A stretch of DNA of 8,929 nt from Bacillota bacterium. Lineage in GTDB: Bacteria > Bacillota > Bacilli > Bacillales_B > DSM-18226. The notes beneath the pieces are model-generated. The model did no database searches. It saw only the letters and a program-made list of their open reading frames with translations, and had not been told where the DNA came from. The DNA is taken from contig JAKACS010000094.1 in assembly GCA_021821235.1 (NCBI GenBank), positions 1-8,929 on the forward strand, written 5' to 3'. How positions within the stretch are numbered: the stretch's first letter is position 1; every line of letters starts with the position of its first letter. This document shows, in pieces, positions 1 to 5,224 of this stretch. Made by a program: the position numbers and the translations under genes.

Positions 1-74
1 TTTTATTCAGGCAATTCTAACTTTTACACAGTTGTTTTTGACTATTTTATGAAATATCACTTGATCGGCAGTGA

Positions 75-845
75 TCAAATTTTCATTCTTTTGCTGAGAA
101 CATCAGCGCCCCCTGTAACTGGAATAATGCTTCCTGTTATAAAGCTTGATTGCTCATCCGCCAGAAACGCAATCACCCGTGCAACATCTTCTCCTGTTCC
201 CGGTCTCCCCACTGGTGATTGCCCATCATATACAGCAGCATCGCTTATATCCTTTTCTTTCCAATCCGCTGTAATATCGCCTGGGCAAACCATATTGGCT
301 GTGATTCCATTTTCAGCTTCTTCAAGGGCAATCGTTCTCGTTAGCGATGCCAAACCTGTTTTTGCAGCTGCAAATGCCGAGCGATAAATCCAGCCAGGTG
401 CCGTCTCTACCCGATCAAAACCGAATGTAATCACTCTTCCCCACTTTTTTTCCCGCATAAGCGGAATGATCAGTTTTGCTAAGTAAAAGGCAGATGCCAA
501 ATTTCCGTTCACCAAATAATCCCATTCCTCAAAAGTATATTCGGTCATTTTTTTCCGCTGATGAATATATGGACCTGCGTTATGAATCAAGATATCAATG
601 GAGGAAAAAACAGAAAGTATCTGCTCAACCATCTGGCTGCATTCTTTTTCACTGGCTACATTGGCTTGAAAACAGTAGTTTTTCGTTCCATAAGTATCTG
701 TCAGATGCTTTGCCAAGGAAAAAGCTTCCGATTCGCTTTGCCGATAGTTGATTGCCAGCTGGTATCCTTGTTTGGCTAAATATATGGCTGTTCTTTTCCC
801 TATTCCGGCTGACCCGCCGGTAATCAGTGCGATTTTTTCCTTCAC
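75..845 (-). CDS. Short-chain dehydrogenase/reductase (SDR) family protein with degenerate active site
   Basis: The 256-residue protein has a classical SDR Rossmann fold: the cofactor motif TGGSAGIG lies near the N-terminus, NAG about 80 residues later, then VNGNL, and near the C-terminus the SDR signature SSFITGSIIPVTGG. Substrate is unknown; a soluble NAD(P)H-dependent oxidoreductase would be expected. The usual YxxxK appears as FAAAK, so the catalytic tyrosine position is Phe (about residue 158, with Lys 162). The usual serine strand reads ITFGFD and has no serine. A tyrosine four residues before that Phe might substitute, loosely like enoyl-ACP reductases, but the spacing is not theirs. 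I chose the GTG at 845 because GCGAGG sits about nine bases upstream and SDRs normally start just before the first strand. An ATG at 869 would add eight residues but has a weaker ribosome binding site. The gene is divergent from the spore-protein cluster. Family membership is secure; the function is not. Confidence 0.85.
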   Translation of the reverse strand: MKEKIALITGGSAGIGKRTAIYLAKQGYQLAINYRQSESEAFSLAKHLTDTYGTKNYCFQANVASEKECSQMVEQILSVFSSIDILIHNAGPYIHQRKKMTEYTFEEWDYLVNGNLASAFYLAKLIIPLMREKKWGRVITFGFDRVETAPGWIYRSAFAAAKTGLASLTRTIALEEAENGITANMVCPGDITADWKEKDISDAAVYDGQSPVGRPGTGEDVARVIAFLADEQSSFITGSIIPVTGGADVLSKRMKI

Positions 846-890
846 TAACGATAACCTCGCAATACCCATTTTTATTCACTCATTACCTCT

Positions 891-919
891 ATGGTAAAAA
901 TATTTCTCAAGATATGCAA
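891..919 (-). promoter_or_regulatory. Possible SigA promoter of the SDR gene
   Basis: Read on the minus strand, TTGCAT (914-919) and TACCAT (891-896) are separated by 17 bases, a fair match to TTGACA-17-TATAAT. The start point would fall near 884, upstream of both candidate start codons of the SDR gene. This is a by-eye match in AT-rich DNA. Confidence 0.35.
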
Positions 920-961
920 ATATTTATTTGACGATTTCTATTGATGCCGATAAGTTTTAAT

Positions 962-990
962 AACGAATGGGCGCTTATCTGCATACTATG
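962..990 (+). promoter_or_regulatory. Candidate mother-cell (SigK or SigE) sporulation promoter
   Basis: AAC (962-964), 17 bases, then CATACTATG (982-990) closely resembles the SigK pattern mAC-N16/17-CATAnnnTA. The -10 part also fits the SigE -10 (cATACaAT), but the nearest ATA for a SigE -35 is spaced 19 bases away, slightly long. Transcription would begin near 997, giving a leader of about 20 bases to the ATG at 1019. The match agrees with the spore-coat nature of the downstream proteins. It is inferred from consensus only. Confidence 0.5.
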
Positions 991-1018
991 GGATAAGATC
1001 AACAAAGGAAGTGACAGG

Positions 1019-1261
1019 ATGCAGACTGTAATCAACATCTTCAGCTTAAAAGTCAATAGCGTTTCGAATAACGGGTCGATAAATATTGGTGAAGCCCTTC
1101 ATAACGCCCCTACCGCCAATTCAAAGTCCCAGGGTCATAATGCATCCTACGGTGATTTTGCTCCACCAACAGCGGCAATGGAAAATGTTTTTATTGATCC
1201 GGACGTAAACGATATGGGCGACATCGCAAATCCGGCAAACGTCCTTTCAAATCAAATGTAA
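1019..1261 (+). CDS. GerPA/GerPF-family spore germination protein, first tandem copy
   Basis: This 80-residue protein has the GerPA/GerPF hallmarks: an N-terminal hydrophobic strand, the motif GSINIGEALHN, an NSK segment, then a YGD motif, with no Cys and many Asn, Ala and Gly. Proteins of this family sit in or near the spore inner coat, and in the gerP operon they are needed for nutrient germinants to pass through the coat. I chose the ATG at 1019 because AAAGGAAGTG lies just upstream and the conserved family N-terminus begins there; the longer open frame starting at 941 has no family support. It is the first gene of a five-gene plus-strand cluster and is followed 15 bases later by a paralogue. 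The arrangement recalls the B. subtilis ydgA-ydgB pair beside cotP (from memory), though I cannot say which copy is orthologous to which. Confidence 0.85.
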   Translation: MQTVINIFSLKVNSVSNNGSINIGEALHNAPTANSKSQGHNASYGDFAPPTAAMENVFIDPDVNDMGDIANPANVLSNQM

Positions 1262-1276
1262 AAGGACTGAAACAAA

Positions 1277-1519
1277 ATGCCTTTTCAAATCAATATTTTT
1301 AATATAAAAACAAATGCACTCAACAATAATGCCAATATGGCCTTTGGTCCTGCTGTCCATAACAGCCACACAGCGAACGCCAAGTGGGTTGGCACTAATA
1401 TGGCCTTTGGTGATCTGTCTCCCAACGGTTCTGTTTCAGCAAACGGAGTTGCTGATTTTGACGTAAGTGACCAGGATCAAATTGCAAACCCTTCTGCACC
1501 TATTTCAAACCAATTTTAA
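1277..1519 (+). CDS. GerPA/GerPF-family spore germination protein, second tandem copy
   Basis: This second 80-residue GerPA/GerPF-like protein aligns along its whole length with the preceding one: INIF near the start, HN(S/A)xTAN in the middle, (Y/F)GD, and an IANP...SNQ end. The INIG motif of the first copy is replaced here by NMAFG, and the same NMAFG recurs about 20 residues later before the Asp-Leu-Ser-Pro segment. The protein therefore shows an internal duplication, also visible in the DNA. A probable ribosome binding site, AAAGGACTG, lies between the stop of the first copy and this ATG. The close spacing and same strand indicate co-transcription. By family it is a spore coat-associated, germination-related protein; no direct function can be read from sequence. 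Confidence 0.85.
   Translation: MPFQINIFNIKTNALNNNANMAFGPAVHNSHTANAKWVGTNMAFGDLSPNGSVSANGVADFDVSDQDQIANPSAPISNQF
1334..1411 (+). repeat. Direct repeat of 15 bases inside the second GerPA/F-like gene
   Basis: AATATGGCCTTTGGT occurs identically at 1334-1348 and 1397-1411, 63 bases apart, in the same reading frame. Both copies encode NMAFG, so the repeat reflects a duplicated structural motif or a recent partial gene conversion within the gene. Confidence 0.85.
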
Positions 1520-1542
1520 ATTGGCTGAAAGGATGAATCGAC

Positions 1543-2013
1543 ATGTTTCCGTGGAATCTTTTCCCGTTTAATAAAGAATCAAAAAACATGCTGCAAAAAA
1601 TGAAACCGGAAGAAATCGACAATTACGTTCAGAACATCATGGAAAAAATGATACCTGGAACGATGAAAGGAATGATGAATCCTCAAGAAATGTTTAATCA
1701 ATTCCAATCACCAACCGGTTCTCAGCAAACCCACGATGCGCTGCAATCGGACACCTTTGAAACCCACGATTTTGTTTTTGTACGGATTCCGATTAAAAAT
1801 GAAGAATGGTTAAAGCAGATGGCGATTTACCATACCTCCAATAAGCTGCTAGTTGAACATATTCCCGAATATGAGGATAAACATTCGATCACCCTTCCTG
1901 CAATCGTCAGGAAAAAAGGAGCGGCGGCCAATTATCGCGATGGAATCCTTGAAGTACGTATAGCGAAAAACATCGATATGCAATTTTCACAAATAGACGT
2001 GACTGAAATTTAA
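1543..2013 (+). CDS. Hsp20/alpha-crystallin-like spore protein (CotP-like), methionine-rich N-terminus
   Basis: The 156-residue protein has a divergent alpha-crystallin domain at about residues 72-142, beginning with FETHDFVFVRIPI and closing with the typical DGILEVRI strand. Small heat-shock proteins hold unfolding proteins in oligomeric assemblies, and CotP of B. subtilis is a coat protein of this family. The first 50 residues contain nine methionines, including the run MKGMMN, and aromatic residues near the start (MFPWNLFPF), so this region is flexible and hydrophobic. The ATG at 1543 follows AAAGGATG at good spacing and lies 23 bases after the second GerPA/F-like gene, which suggests one operon. 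The weak similarity to ordinary Hsp20 fits a coat-specialised member. The CotP relationship is inferred from fold and neighbourhood, not from alignment. Confidence 0.7.
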   Translation: MFPWNLFPFNKESKNMLQKMKPEEIDNYVQNIMEKMIPGTMKGMMNPQEMFNQFQSPTGSQQTHDALQSDTFETHDFVFVRIPIKNEEWLKQMAIYHTSNKLLVEHIPEYEDKHSITLPAIVRKKGAAANYRDGILEVRIAKNIDMQFSQIDVTEI

Positions 2014-2032
2014 ACAGCGTCGGTTTTTTTTT
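1996..2032 (+). promoter_or_regulatory. Possible weak terminator or attenuator inside the spore cluster
   Basis: GACG (1996-1999) can pair with CGTC (2018-2021), and CTG with CAG inside it, forming a weak bulged hairpin across the stop codon of the first Hsp20 gene. It is followed after GG by nine consecutive T (2024-2032). The stem is short, so partial termination, lowering expression of the last two genes, is more likely than a full stop. Confidence 0.3.
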
Positions 2033-2091
2033 GCATTTTTTTCTAATAAGAAAATATGATGAAAGTAACAATCATCTTATGGGGTGATTTT

Positions 2092-2565
2092 ATGGAAATT
2101 GACAAATTAAAGCAGTGGCTTGATCTCGCCCAGCAATACCAAGCTCAAGGTTTTTGGAATCAAATTTTTACAGAAAAAACAGCCCAAGCAAAAGAAACAG
2201 GCAATATGGGGAATCCGTTTTCCCTCCCGCAAGAATATGCGCCAAAATGTGATTTATTCGAATCAGACGGTTTTCTTATTGTTGAAATGGAAATCCCCGG
2301 CTTAAAAAAGCATGAAGTCCTAGTTGCCATTTACGAACAGTCGATCGTTGTCTCCGGAGAACTAAAGGCACTACAGGCAAGCGGAAAATACTATTTAAAA
2401 GAAAGAGTAAACCGCAAGTTTAAAAAGGAGATAACGCTCCCATTTCCGATTTTTCCTGATCAAAGCACTAGTGCAGTGGCAGATGGTGTTTTAGTGATTA
2501 CCATGCCGTTTAAGGCAGAAGATATGGAAATGATTCCAATTTCATTTGAATCATCATCCGACTAG
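2092..2565 (+). CDS. Hsp20/alpha-crystallin family small heat-shock protein
   Basis: This 157-residue protein is a more typical Hsp20. The alpha-crystallin domain covers about residues 51-141, from PKCDLFESDGFLIVEMEIPG through YYLKERVNRKFKKEITLP to DGVLVITMPF. The short N-terminal arm (MEIDKLKQWLDLAQQY) is probably helical, and the tail is acidic and serine-rich (ESSSD). I chose the ATG at 2092 because GGGGTGA lies four bases upstream; the in-frame ATG at 2056 lacks a ribosome binding site. It lies 78 bases after the other Hsp20 gene, and the next gene begins nine bases after its stop. Established family role: ATP-independent holdase chaperone forming oligomers. The neighbours suggest a spore role in the mother cell, but a general stress role cannot be excluded from sequence. 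Confidence 0.85.
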   Translation: MEIDKLKQWLDLAQQYQAQGFWNQIFTEKTAQAKETGNMGNPFSLPQEYAPKCDLFESDGFLIVEMEIPGLKKHEVLVAIYEQSIVVSGELKALQASGKYYLKERVNRKFKKEITLPFPIFPDQSTSAVADGVLVITMPFKAEDMEMIPISFESSSD

Positions 2566-2574
2566 GGGCGTGCT

Positions 2575-2943
2575 ATGCGATTCTTTAATCGCTTTTCTAA
2601 AAAAAAGGATAGGATTGTCAGAAGACTAACGGAGCTGGAAAAGAAAGTATCCAAGATGGAAAACCTTATAAAAGAAAACCAAAAAGAAAGCAATCCGCAA
2701 CAAGCACCCATGCCAGAAAAGAAGGAAGAACCGCCAACAATTCATATTGAAAATATGAGAATTGAGAAAGTAGTAATTGAAAAGCTCGATTATGCCAATA
2801 ATTTTGGACAGCTTGGCATTAAAGATCTTTCAGGAAAATTAAACATTGGCACAAGCTACGAAGGTGATATCGGCAAAGCTGCAGCAGAAAAAATCAACCA
2901 AAAAGCAAAAGTGCAAATTCGGGCGAAAAAAGAAGAGACATAA
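2575..2943 (+). CDS. GerPC-like coiled-coil spore protein
   Basis: This is a small, highly charged 122-residue protein. Residues 10-38 form a predicted coiled coil rich in Lys and Glu (RLTELEKKVSKMENLIKE). A Pro/Gln/Glu linker (about 39-54) follows, then a beta-rich segment: IHIENMRIEKVVIEKLDY and, after a short gap, GKLNIGTSYEGD. This layout, coiled coil then an IHIE strand then a (T/K)LNIG motif, resembles GerPC of the gerP operon, which is longer (about 200 residues from memory). The LNIG element also echoes the INIG motif of the GerPA-like gene in the same cluster. The ATG lies nine bases after the stop of the second Hsp20 gene, with GGGGCGTG as a modest ribosome binding site, so translation is probably coupled. 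The GerPC assignment is my inference and needs a profile search. Confidence 0.65.
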   Translation: MRFFNRFSKKKDRIVRRLTELEKKVSKMENLIKENQKESNPQQAPMPEKKEEPPTIHIENMRIEKVVIEKLDYANNFGQLGIKDLSGKLNIGTSYEGDIGKAAAEKINQKAKVQIRAKKEET

Positions 2944-2947
2944 TGAA

Positions 2948-2978
2948 AGAGGCAGTATTTTTGGCGGCTGCCTCTAAT
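2948..2978. terminator. Bidirectional terminator between convergent genes
   Basis: AGAGGCAG (2948-2955) and CTGCCTCT (2968-2975) form a perfect eight-base stem with a 12-base loop. It starts four bases after the stop codon of the GerPC-like gene, so it would end the spore cluster, and could also end the convergent gene at 3063-3344. The T-runs are poor in both directions. Confidence 0.55.
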
Positions 2979-3062
2979 TTAGTTCATACTATTCATTCTA
3001 ATGACTTCGCTCATAGCATCCTGTTTCCCTTTATCAACCGCGCGTTTCCCCAACCTGCTTCT

Positions 3063-3344
3063 TCACTCACCTAACTCCTCCATTTGTTTATCATACAGTT
3101 GGATTAGCGCAAGCTTCACTTCTGGCATCATAGCAGATGCCAAAATTTTCTTTACGGAAGAATAATACTTTTCATACCGACTTTTTCTTACTCTTGGATG
3201 GGAATACTCATCGAGAAGCTCTTTTGTGATCAATTGTTTTAAACTCGTTTCACTACGATTGTCATCCCCGATCAGGTTGCGATTTTTCCACAATGTTTGA
3301 TATTCCCGTACTAAAAAATCATAATCCAAACTCTCATTATTCAA
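3063..3344 (-). CDS. Hypothetical 93-residue helical protein, TTG start, possibly truncated
   Basis: I do not recognise this protein. It is rich in Lys, Glu, Tyr and Leu, looks all-helical and has no signal peptide, membrane segment or cysteine. The TTG at 3344 is the likely start because GGGGTGGAG sits six bases upstream. A longer frame from an ATG at 3404 has no ribosome binding site and would run through the gap shared with the divergent zinc-ribbon gene. After the TGA at 3063 the same frame stays open for 27 more codons to a TAA at 2979, four bases from the terminator hairpin. The extension contains the plausible segment GKRAVDKGKQDAMSEVIRMN. The gene may therefore be a nonsense allele of a protein about 121 residues long, or the extension may be chance. 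No function can be assigned. Confidence 0.55.
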   Translation of the reverse strand: MNNESLDYDFLVREYQTLWKNRNLIGDDNRSETSLKQLITKELLDEYSHPRVRKSRYEKYYSSVKKILASAMMPEVKLALIQLYDKQMEELGE

Positions 3345-3386
3345 CTTTCTCCACCCCGTTCTTATTCTCATTAGCATTGTTACATA

Positions 3387-3405
3387 TTTGCAAGTCTTAT
3401 GCAAA
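3387..3405. promoter_or_regulatory. Inverted repeat in divergent intergenic region
   Basis: TTTGCA (3387-3392) and TGCAAA (3400-3405) form a perfect 6-7-6 dyad in the 84-base gap between the divergent genes starting at 3344 and 3429. Its position would suit an operator acting on both promoters, but no regulator is identifiable and a six-base dyad can occur by chance. Confidence 0.25.
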
Positions 3406-3428
3406 AACTAAACGTAAAAAGGAGTTGG

Positions 3429-3683
3429 ATGAAATTGTCGAATTTACCTTACCGATGCCCAAACTGCAAAACAAACCGGAGCCGTTTTAATATTATTCAA
3501 CAAGTTCCAATGGCTGTAAAGCTGGATCCGCAAACAGGAATGGTGGTGAACGAGTATCATGAAGGTGAGCTTGCACCATTTCACCTACCATATAACGGTC
3601 CTGAAAGGAAAGTGCAATGTGCCGCATGCGGCCTGATCGAGGACGAGCGAACATTTATTAAATTTGGAGAAAAGTCAATTTAA
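3429..3683 (+). CDS. Small zinc-ribbon protein of unknown function
   Basis: The 84-residue protein has two CxxC knuckles: CPNC at residues 10-13 and CAAC at 64-67, about 50 residues apart, which together would bind one zinc ion as a zinc ribbon. Between them lies a polar segment containing [12 protein letters not shown] and [12 protein letters not shown]. There is no signal peptide or membrane segment, so it should be cytoplasmic, perhaps nucleic-acid binding or a protein adaptor. The ATG at 3429 is preceded by AAAAAGGAG at slightly short spacing. An upstream ATG at 3399 lies in the same frame but has no ribosome binding site. The gene is monocistronic, divergent from the gene at 3063-3344 and followed by a strong hairpin. 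Zinc binding is a confident inference from the cysteines; function is not known to me. Confidence 0.75.
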   Translation: MKLSNLPYRCPNCKTNRSRFNIIQQVPMAVKLDPQTGMVVNEYHEGELAPFHLPYNGPERKVQCAACGLIEDERTFIKFGEKSI

Positions 3684-3690
3684 ACGTTAA

Positions 3691-3739
3691 AAAAACACCT
3701 CTTACCTTTTCAGACTTACTTTAATGTAGAGGTGTTTTT
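3691..3739. terminator. Bidirectional rho-independent terminator
   Basis: AAAAACACCTCT (3691-3702) pairs perfectly with AGAGGTGTTTTT (3728-3739) across a 25-base loop, with further pairing (TAC/GTA) beyond a one-base bulge. It lies just after the zinc-ribbon gene and just before the end of the convergent secreted-protein gene. The T-run on each strand makes it usable by both. Confidence 0.8.
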
Positions 3740-3774
3740 GGTTTGTTATTAGAAGTCAACTTTCCCCGATGGAA

Positions 3775-4599
3775 TCATAGCTGCAGTTCAAGCTGCCGGA
3801 AAAAATCCGCGGAGTCTATTTTCCAGCGCTCAATTGGCGAAAACCGCAGCAAACGCAGCGTTCCTTTAAATTGTAGCTGTCCTTTATTTTGCTGCACCAA
3901 ATCAAGCTCAATTGGAACCTGCAAATTCATTTCTTCGGTTAAATCTTCTGGCGGCAATAAAGCCAGCCTCGTTATTTTTATCGTATCAATCTCCGAGAGA
4001 ACTTGCTTCCAAGCAAAAGTTTGCAAGGACAGACCTGAAACAATTCGTTCATCTTGCTGCTTAATGCCGGCAATATAAGCGTGGACGGCCTCATACGGAT
4101 CAGCCTGGTTTAAATACTCATCAAGCTTCCCAGCAGCTTTATAGACCATCAGCATATGTGCCAAATCCATCATTTTAGTTCGATGGGTTTTGCTTCCATA
4201 AAAATGAATACAAAAATGGCCGGGGAAATTATTTTTCAGTGCACCGGCACCATGCGGCATCCCATGCATCGACGCTGCGATCCATTGATCGTGATAAATT
4301 ACATAAATAGACCGGCGTTTCCAGCTCCATTTTCCGTTATAGATTTGCTTCATGATTCGGGTATCTTCTGCAGTAAGCGGCTGCACATCTGCATGACTGC
4401 TCCCTGCCCGGCGTTGAACGCGAAACTTTTTCCCTGATTCCACATCAATAACAACAAATTTTGAGTATTTTGGCAGCAACTGATTGACTTCTGACCAAGG
4501 AAGCATTTCAATTTTTAATTGAATGGTTTCCGCACTGACCGCAATACTGCTTTTGGCAAATAAAAGAATAAACATAAGAACGAATGCCACTTTTCTCAT
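3775..4599 (-). CDS. Secreted histidine-rich protein with conserved Firmicutes domain, function unknown
   Basis: This 274-residue protein begins with a clear signal peptide (MRKVAFVLMFILLFAKS) and a probable cleavage site AVSA-ET near residue 23. A conserved domain at about residues 33-140 follows, with LPWSEVNQL, VVIDVESGKKFRV, SSHADVQPLTAEDT, MHGMPHGAG and NNFPGHFCIHFYGSKTH. I recall this His-rich pattern as a recurrent domain of unannotated exported proteins of spore-formers. Its histidines (69, 112, 116, 128, 132, 139) with Asp 71 and Cys 130 suggest a metal-dependent or transpeptidase-like active site, but I cannot name it. Residues 165-274 form a second, beta-rich region with no motif known to me. 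I prefer the ATG at 4599 because GTGGAG lies eight bases upstream; a GTG at 4608 overlaps that site. The protein is extracellular and probably acts on the cell envelope. Confidence 0.7.
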   Translation of the reverse strand: MRKVAFVLMFILLFAKSSIAVSAETIQLKIEMLPWSEVNQLLPKYSKFVVIDVESGKKFRVQRRAGSSHADVQPLTAEDTRIMKQIYNGKWSWKRRSIYVIYHDQWIAASMHGMPHGAGALKNNFPGHFCIHFYGSKTHRTKMMDLAHMLMVYKAAGKLDEYLNQADPYEAVHAYIAGIKQQDERIVSGLSLQTFAWKQVLSEIDTIKITRLALLPPEDLTEEMNLQVPIELDLVQQNKGQLQFKGTLRLLRFSPIERWKIDSADFFRQLELQL

Positions 4600-4690
4600 T
4601 GGAATCACTCCACTTCAGGACATGAGCTATTAAAAGCGTTACCTGAATTGCAAATAATCATTCACTGATATGGATGAAACAGCTTCCCAT

Positions 4691-5122
4691 TCACTGCGGT
4701 TCATTTTTATCTTCGAGCATTTCTGCAACCATTGAATGAAGGATGTGTCGGATTTCCTCTTCATTGTGATGTGTTAAATACCCCATTTTTTGAAACCACT
4801 CGGTTTTTACCTTCCAAATCGGGATATATCCATTTGGATAGTATTCCGTTTCCATTTCAATCCCAATTTCAATAAACGATTCGTAATTATCTTCAAAAAC
4901 ATCTATCTGATCAGCATTTTTCCCATTTTGAATCCGGATTAATTCAATGACGAGACACTTCCCGGATTTTTCAAATTTCGCTTGATAAGTTTGGCAAAGT
5001 TCAACACAAATTTTTTCAAGTCTCGTTTCAAAAGTGGTGATTTTTTCCTGCAATAAATTATCGAATTGAATGATTTGTTTCAACATACCACCCCATAAAA
5101 TCAATCCAATCTGTCTGTCCAT
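4691..5122 (-). CDS. Hypothetical 143-residue soluble protein
   Basis: I do not recognise this protein. It has an N-terminal amphipathic helical part (FDNLLQEKITTFETRLEKI), two nearby cysteines (CVELC), then an acidic beta-rich part (FEDNYESFIEIGIEMETEYY) and a helical C-terminal tail. There is no signal peptide or membrane segment. The ATG at 5122 has AAGGAAA upstream at rather long spacing. A TTG at 5083 is an alternative: GGGGTGG lies four bases before it, and a TATAAA (5123-5128 on the minus strand) might be a -10 box, which would exclude the longer start. It lies 91 bases upstream of the secreted-protein gene on the same strand and could be co-transcribed with it. The open frame with normal codon use supports a real gene; its function is unknown. 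Confidence 0.6.
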   Translation of the reverse strand: MDRQIGLILWGGMLKQIIQFDNLLQEKITTFETRLEKICVELCQTYQAKFEKSGKCLVIELIRIQNGKNADQIDVFEDNYESFIEIGIEMETEYYPNGYIPIWKVKTEWFQKMGYLTHHNEEEIRHILHSMVAEMLEDKNEPQ

Positions 5123-5177
5123 TTTATAGGATTTCCTTCACCTATTCAAACCATCGGCCTTGTCCGGCAAAAATGAA

Positions 5178-5219
5178 AAAAACCTGAGGATTCCTCTGTC
5201 TAGGAATTTTCAGGTTTTC
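5178..5219 (-). terminator. Rho-independent terminator of ctpA
   Basis: On the minus strand, AAAACCTGA and TCAGGTTTT form the outer stem, and AGGAA and TTCCT pair inside it after a small internal loop. A seven-T run follows. It begins a few bases after the ctpA stop codon, so ctpA ends here and does not read into the 143-residue gene. Confidence 0.8.
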
Positions 5220-5224
5220 TGCGC

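Noticed and set aside
61..78. TTGATC-N6-GATCAA inverted repeat at the 3' end of the SDR gene
   Set aside because: It overlaps the stop codon and could be a terminator stem, but it is short and no T-run follows on the minus strand.
476..779. Plus-strand open frames opposite the SDR gene
   Set aside because: They are antisense shadows of a well-supported SDR; no recognisable domains or ribosome binding sites.
941..1018. N-terminal extension of the first GerPA/F-like gene from an ATG at 941
   Set aside because: The extension has no family similarity or ribosome binding site and would cover the promoter candidate. The ATG at 1019 has a good site and matches the family start.
3011..3070. Short GTG-start frame overlapping the end of the 93-residue gene by the GTGA arrangement
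   Set aside because: Only 19 codons, and it competes with the better in-frame extension across the TGA; a translationally coupled peptide is unlikely.
4156..4437. Plus-strand open frame opposite the secreted His-rich gene
   Set aside because: Its Cys/His/Pro-rich translation mirrors codons of the real minus-strand gene; no start signal.
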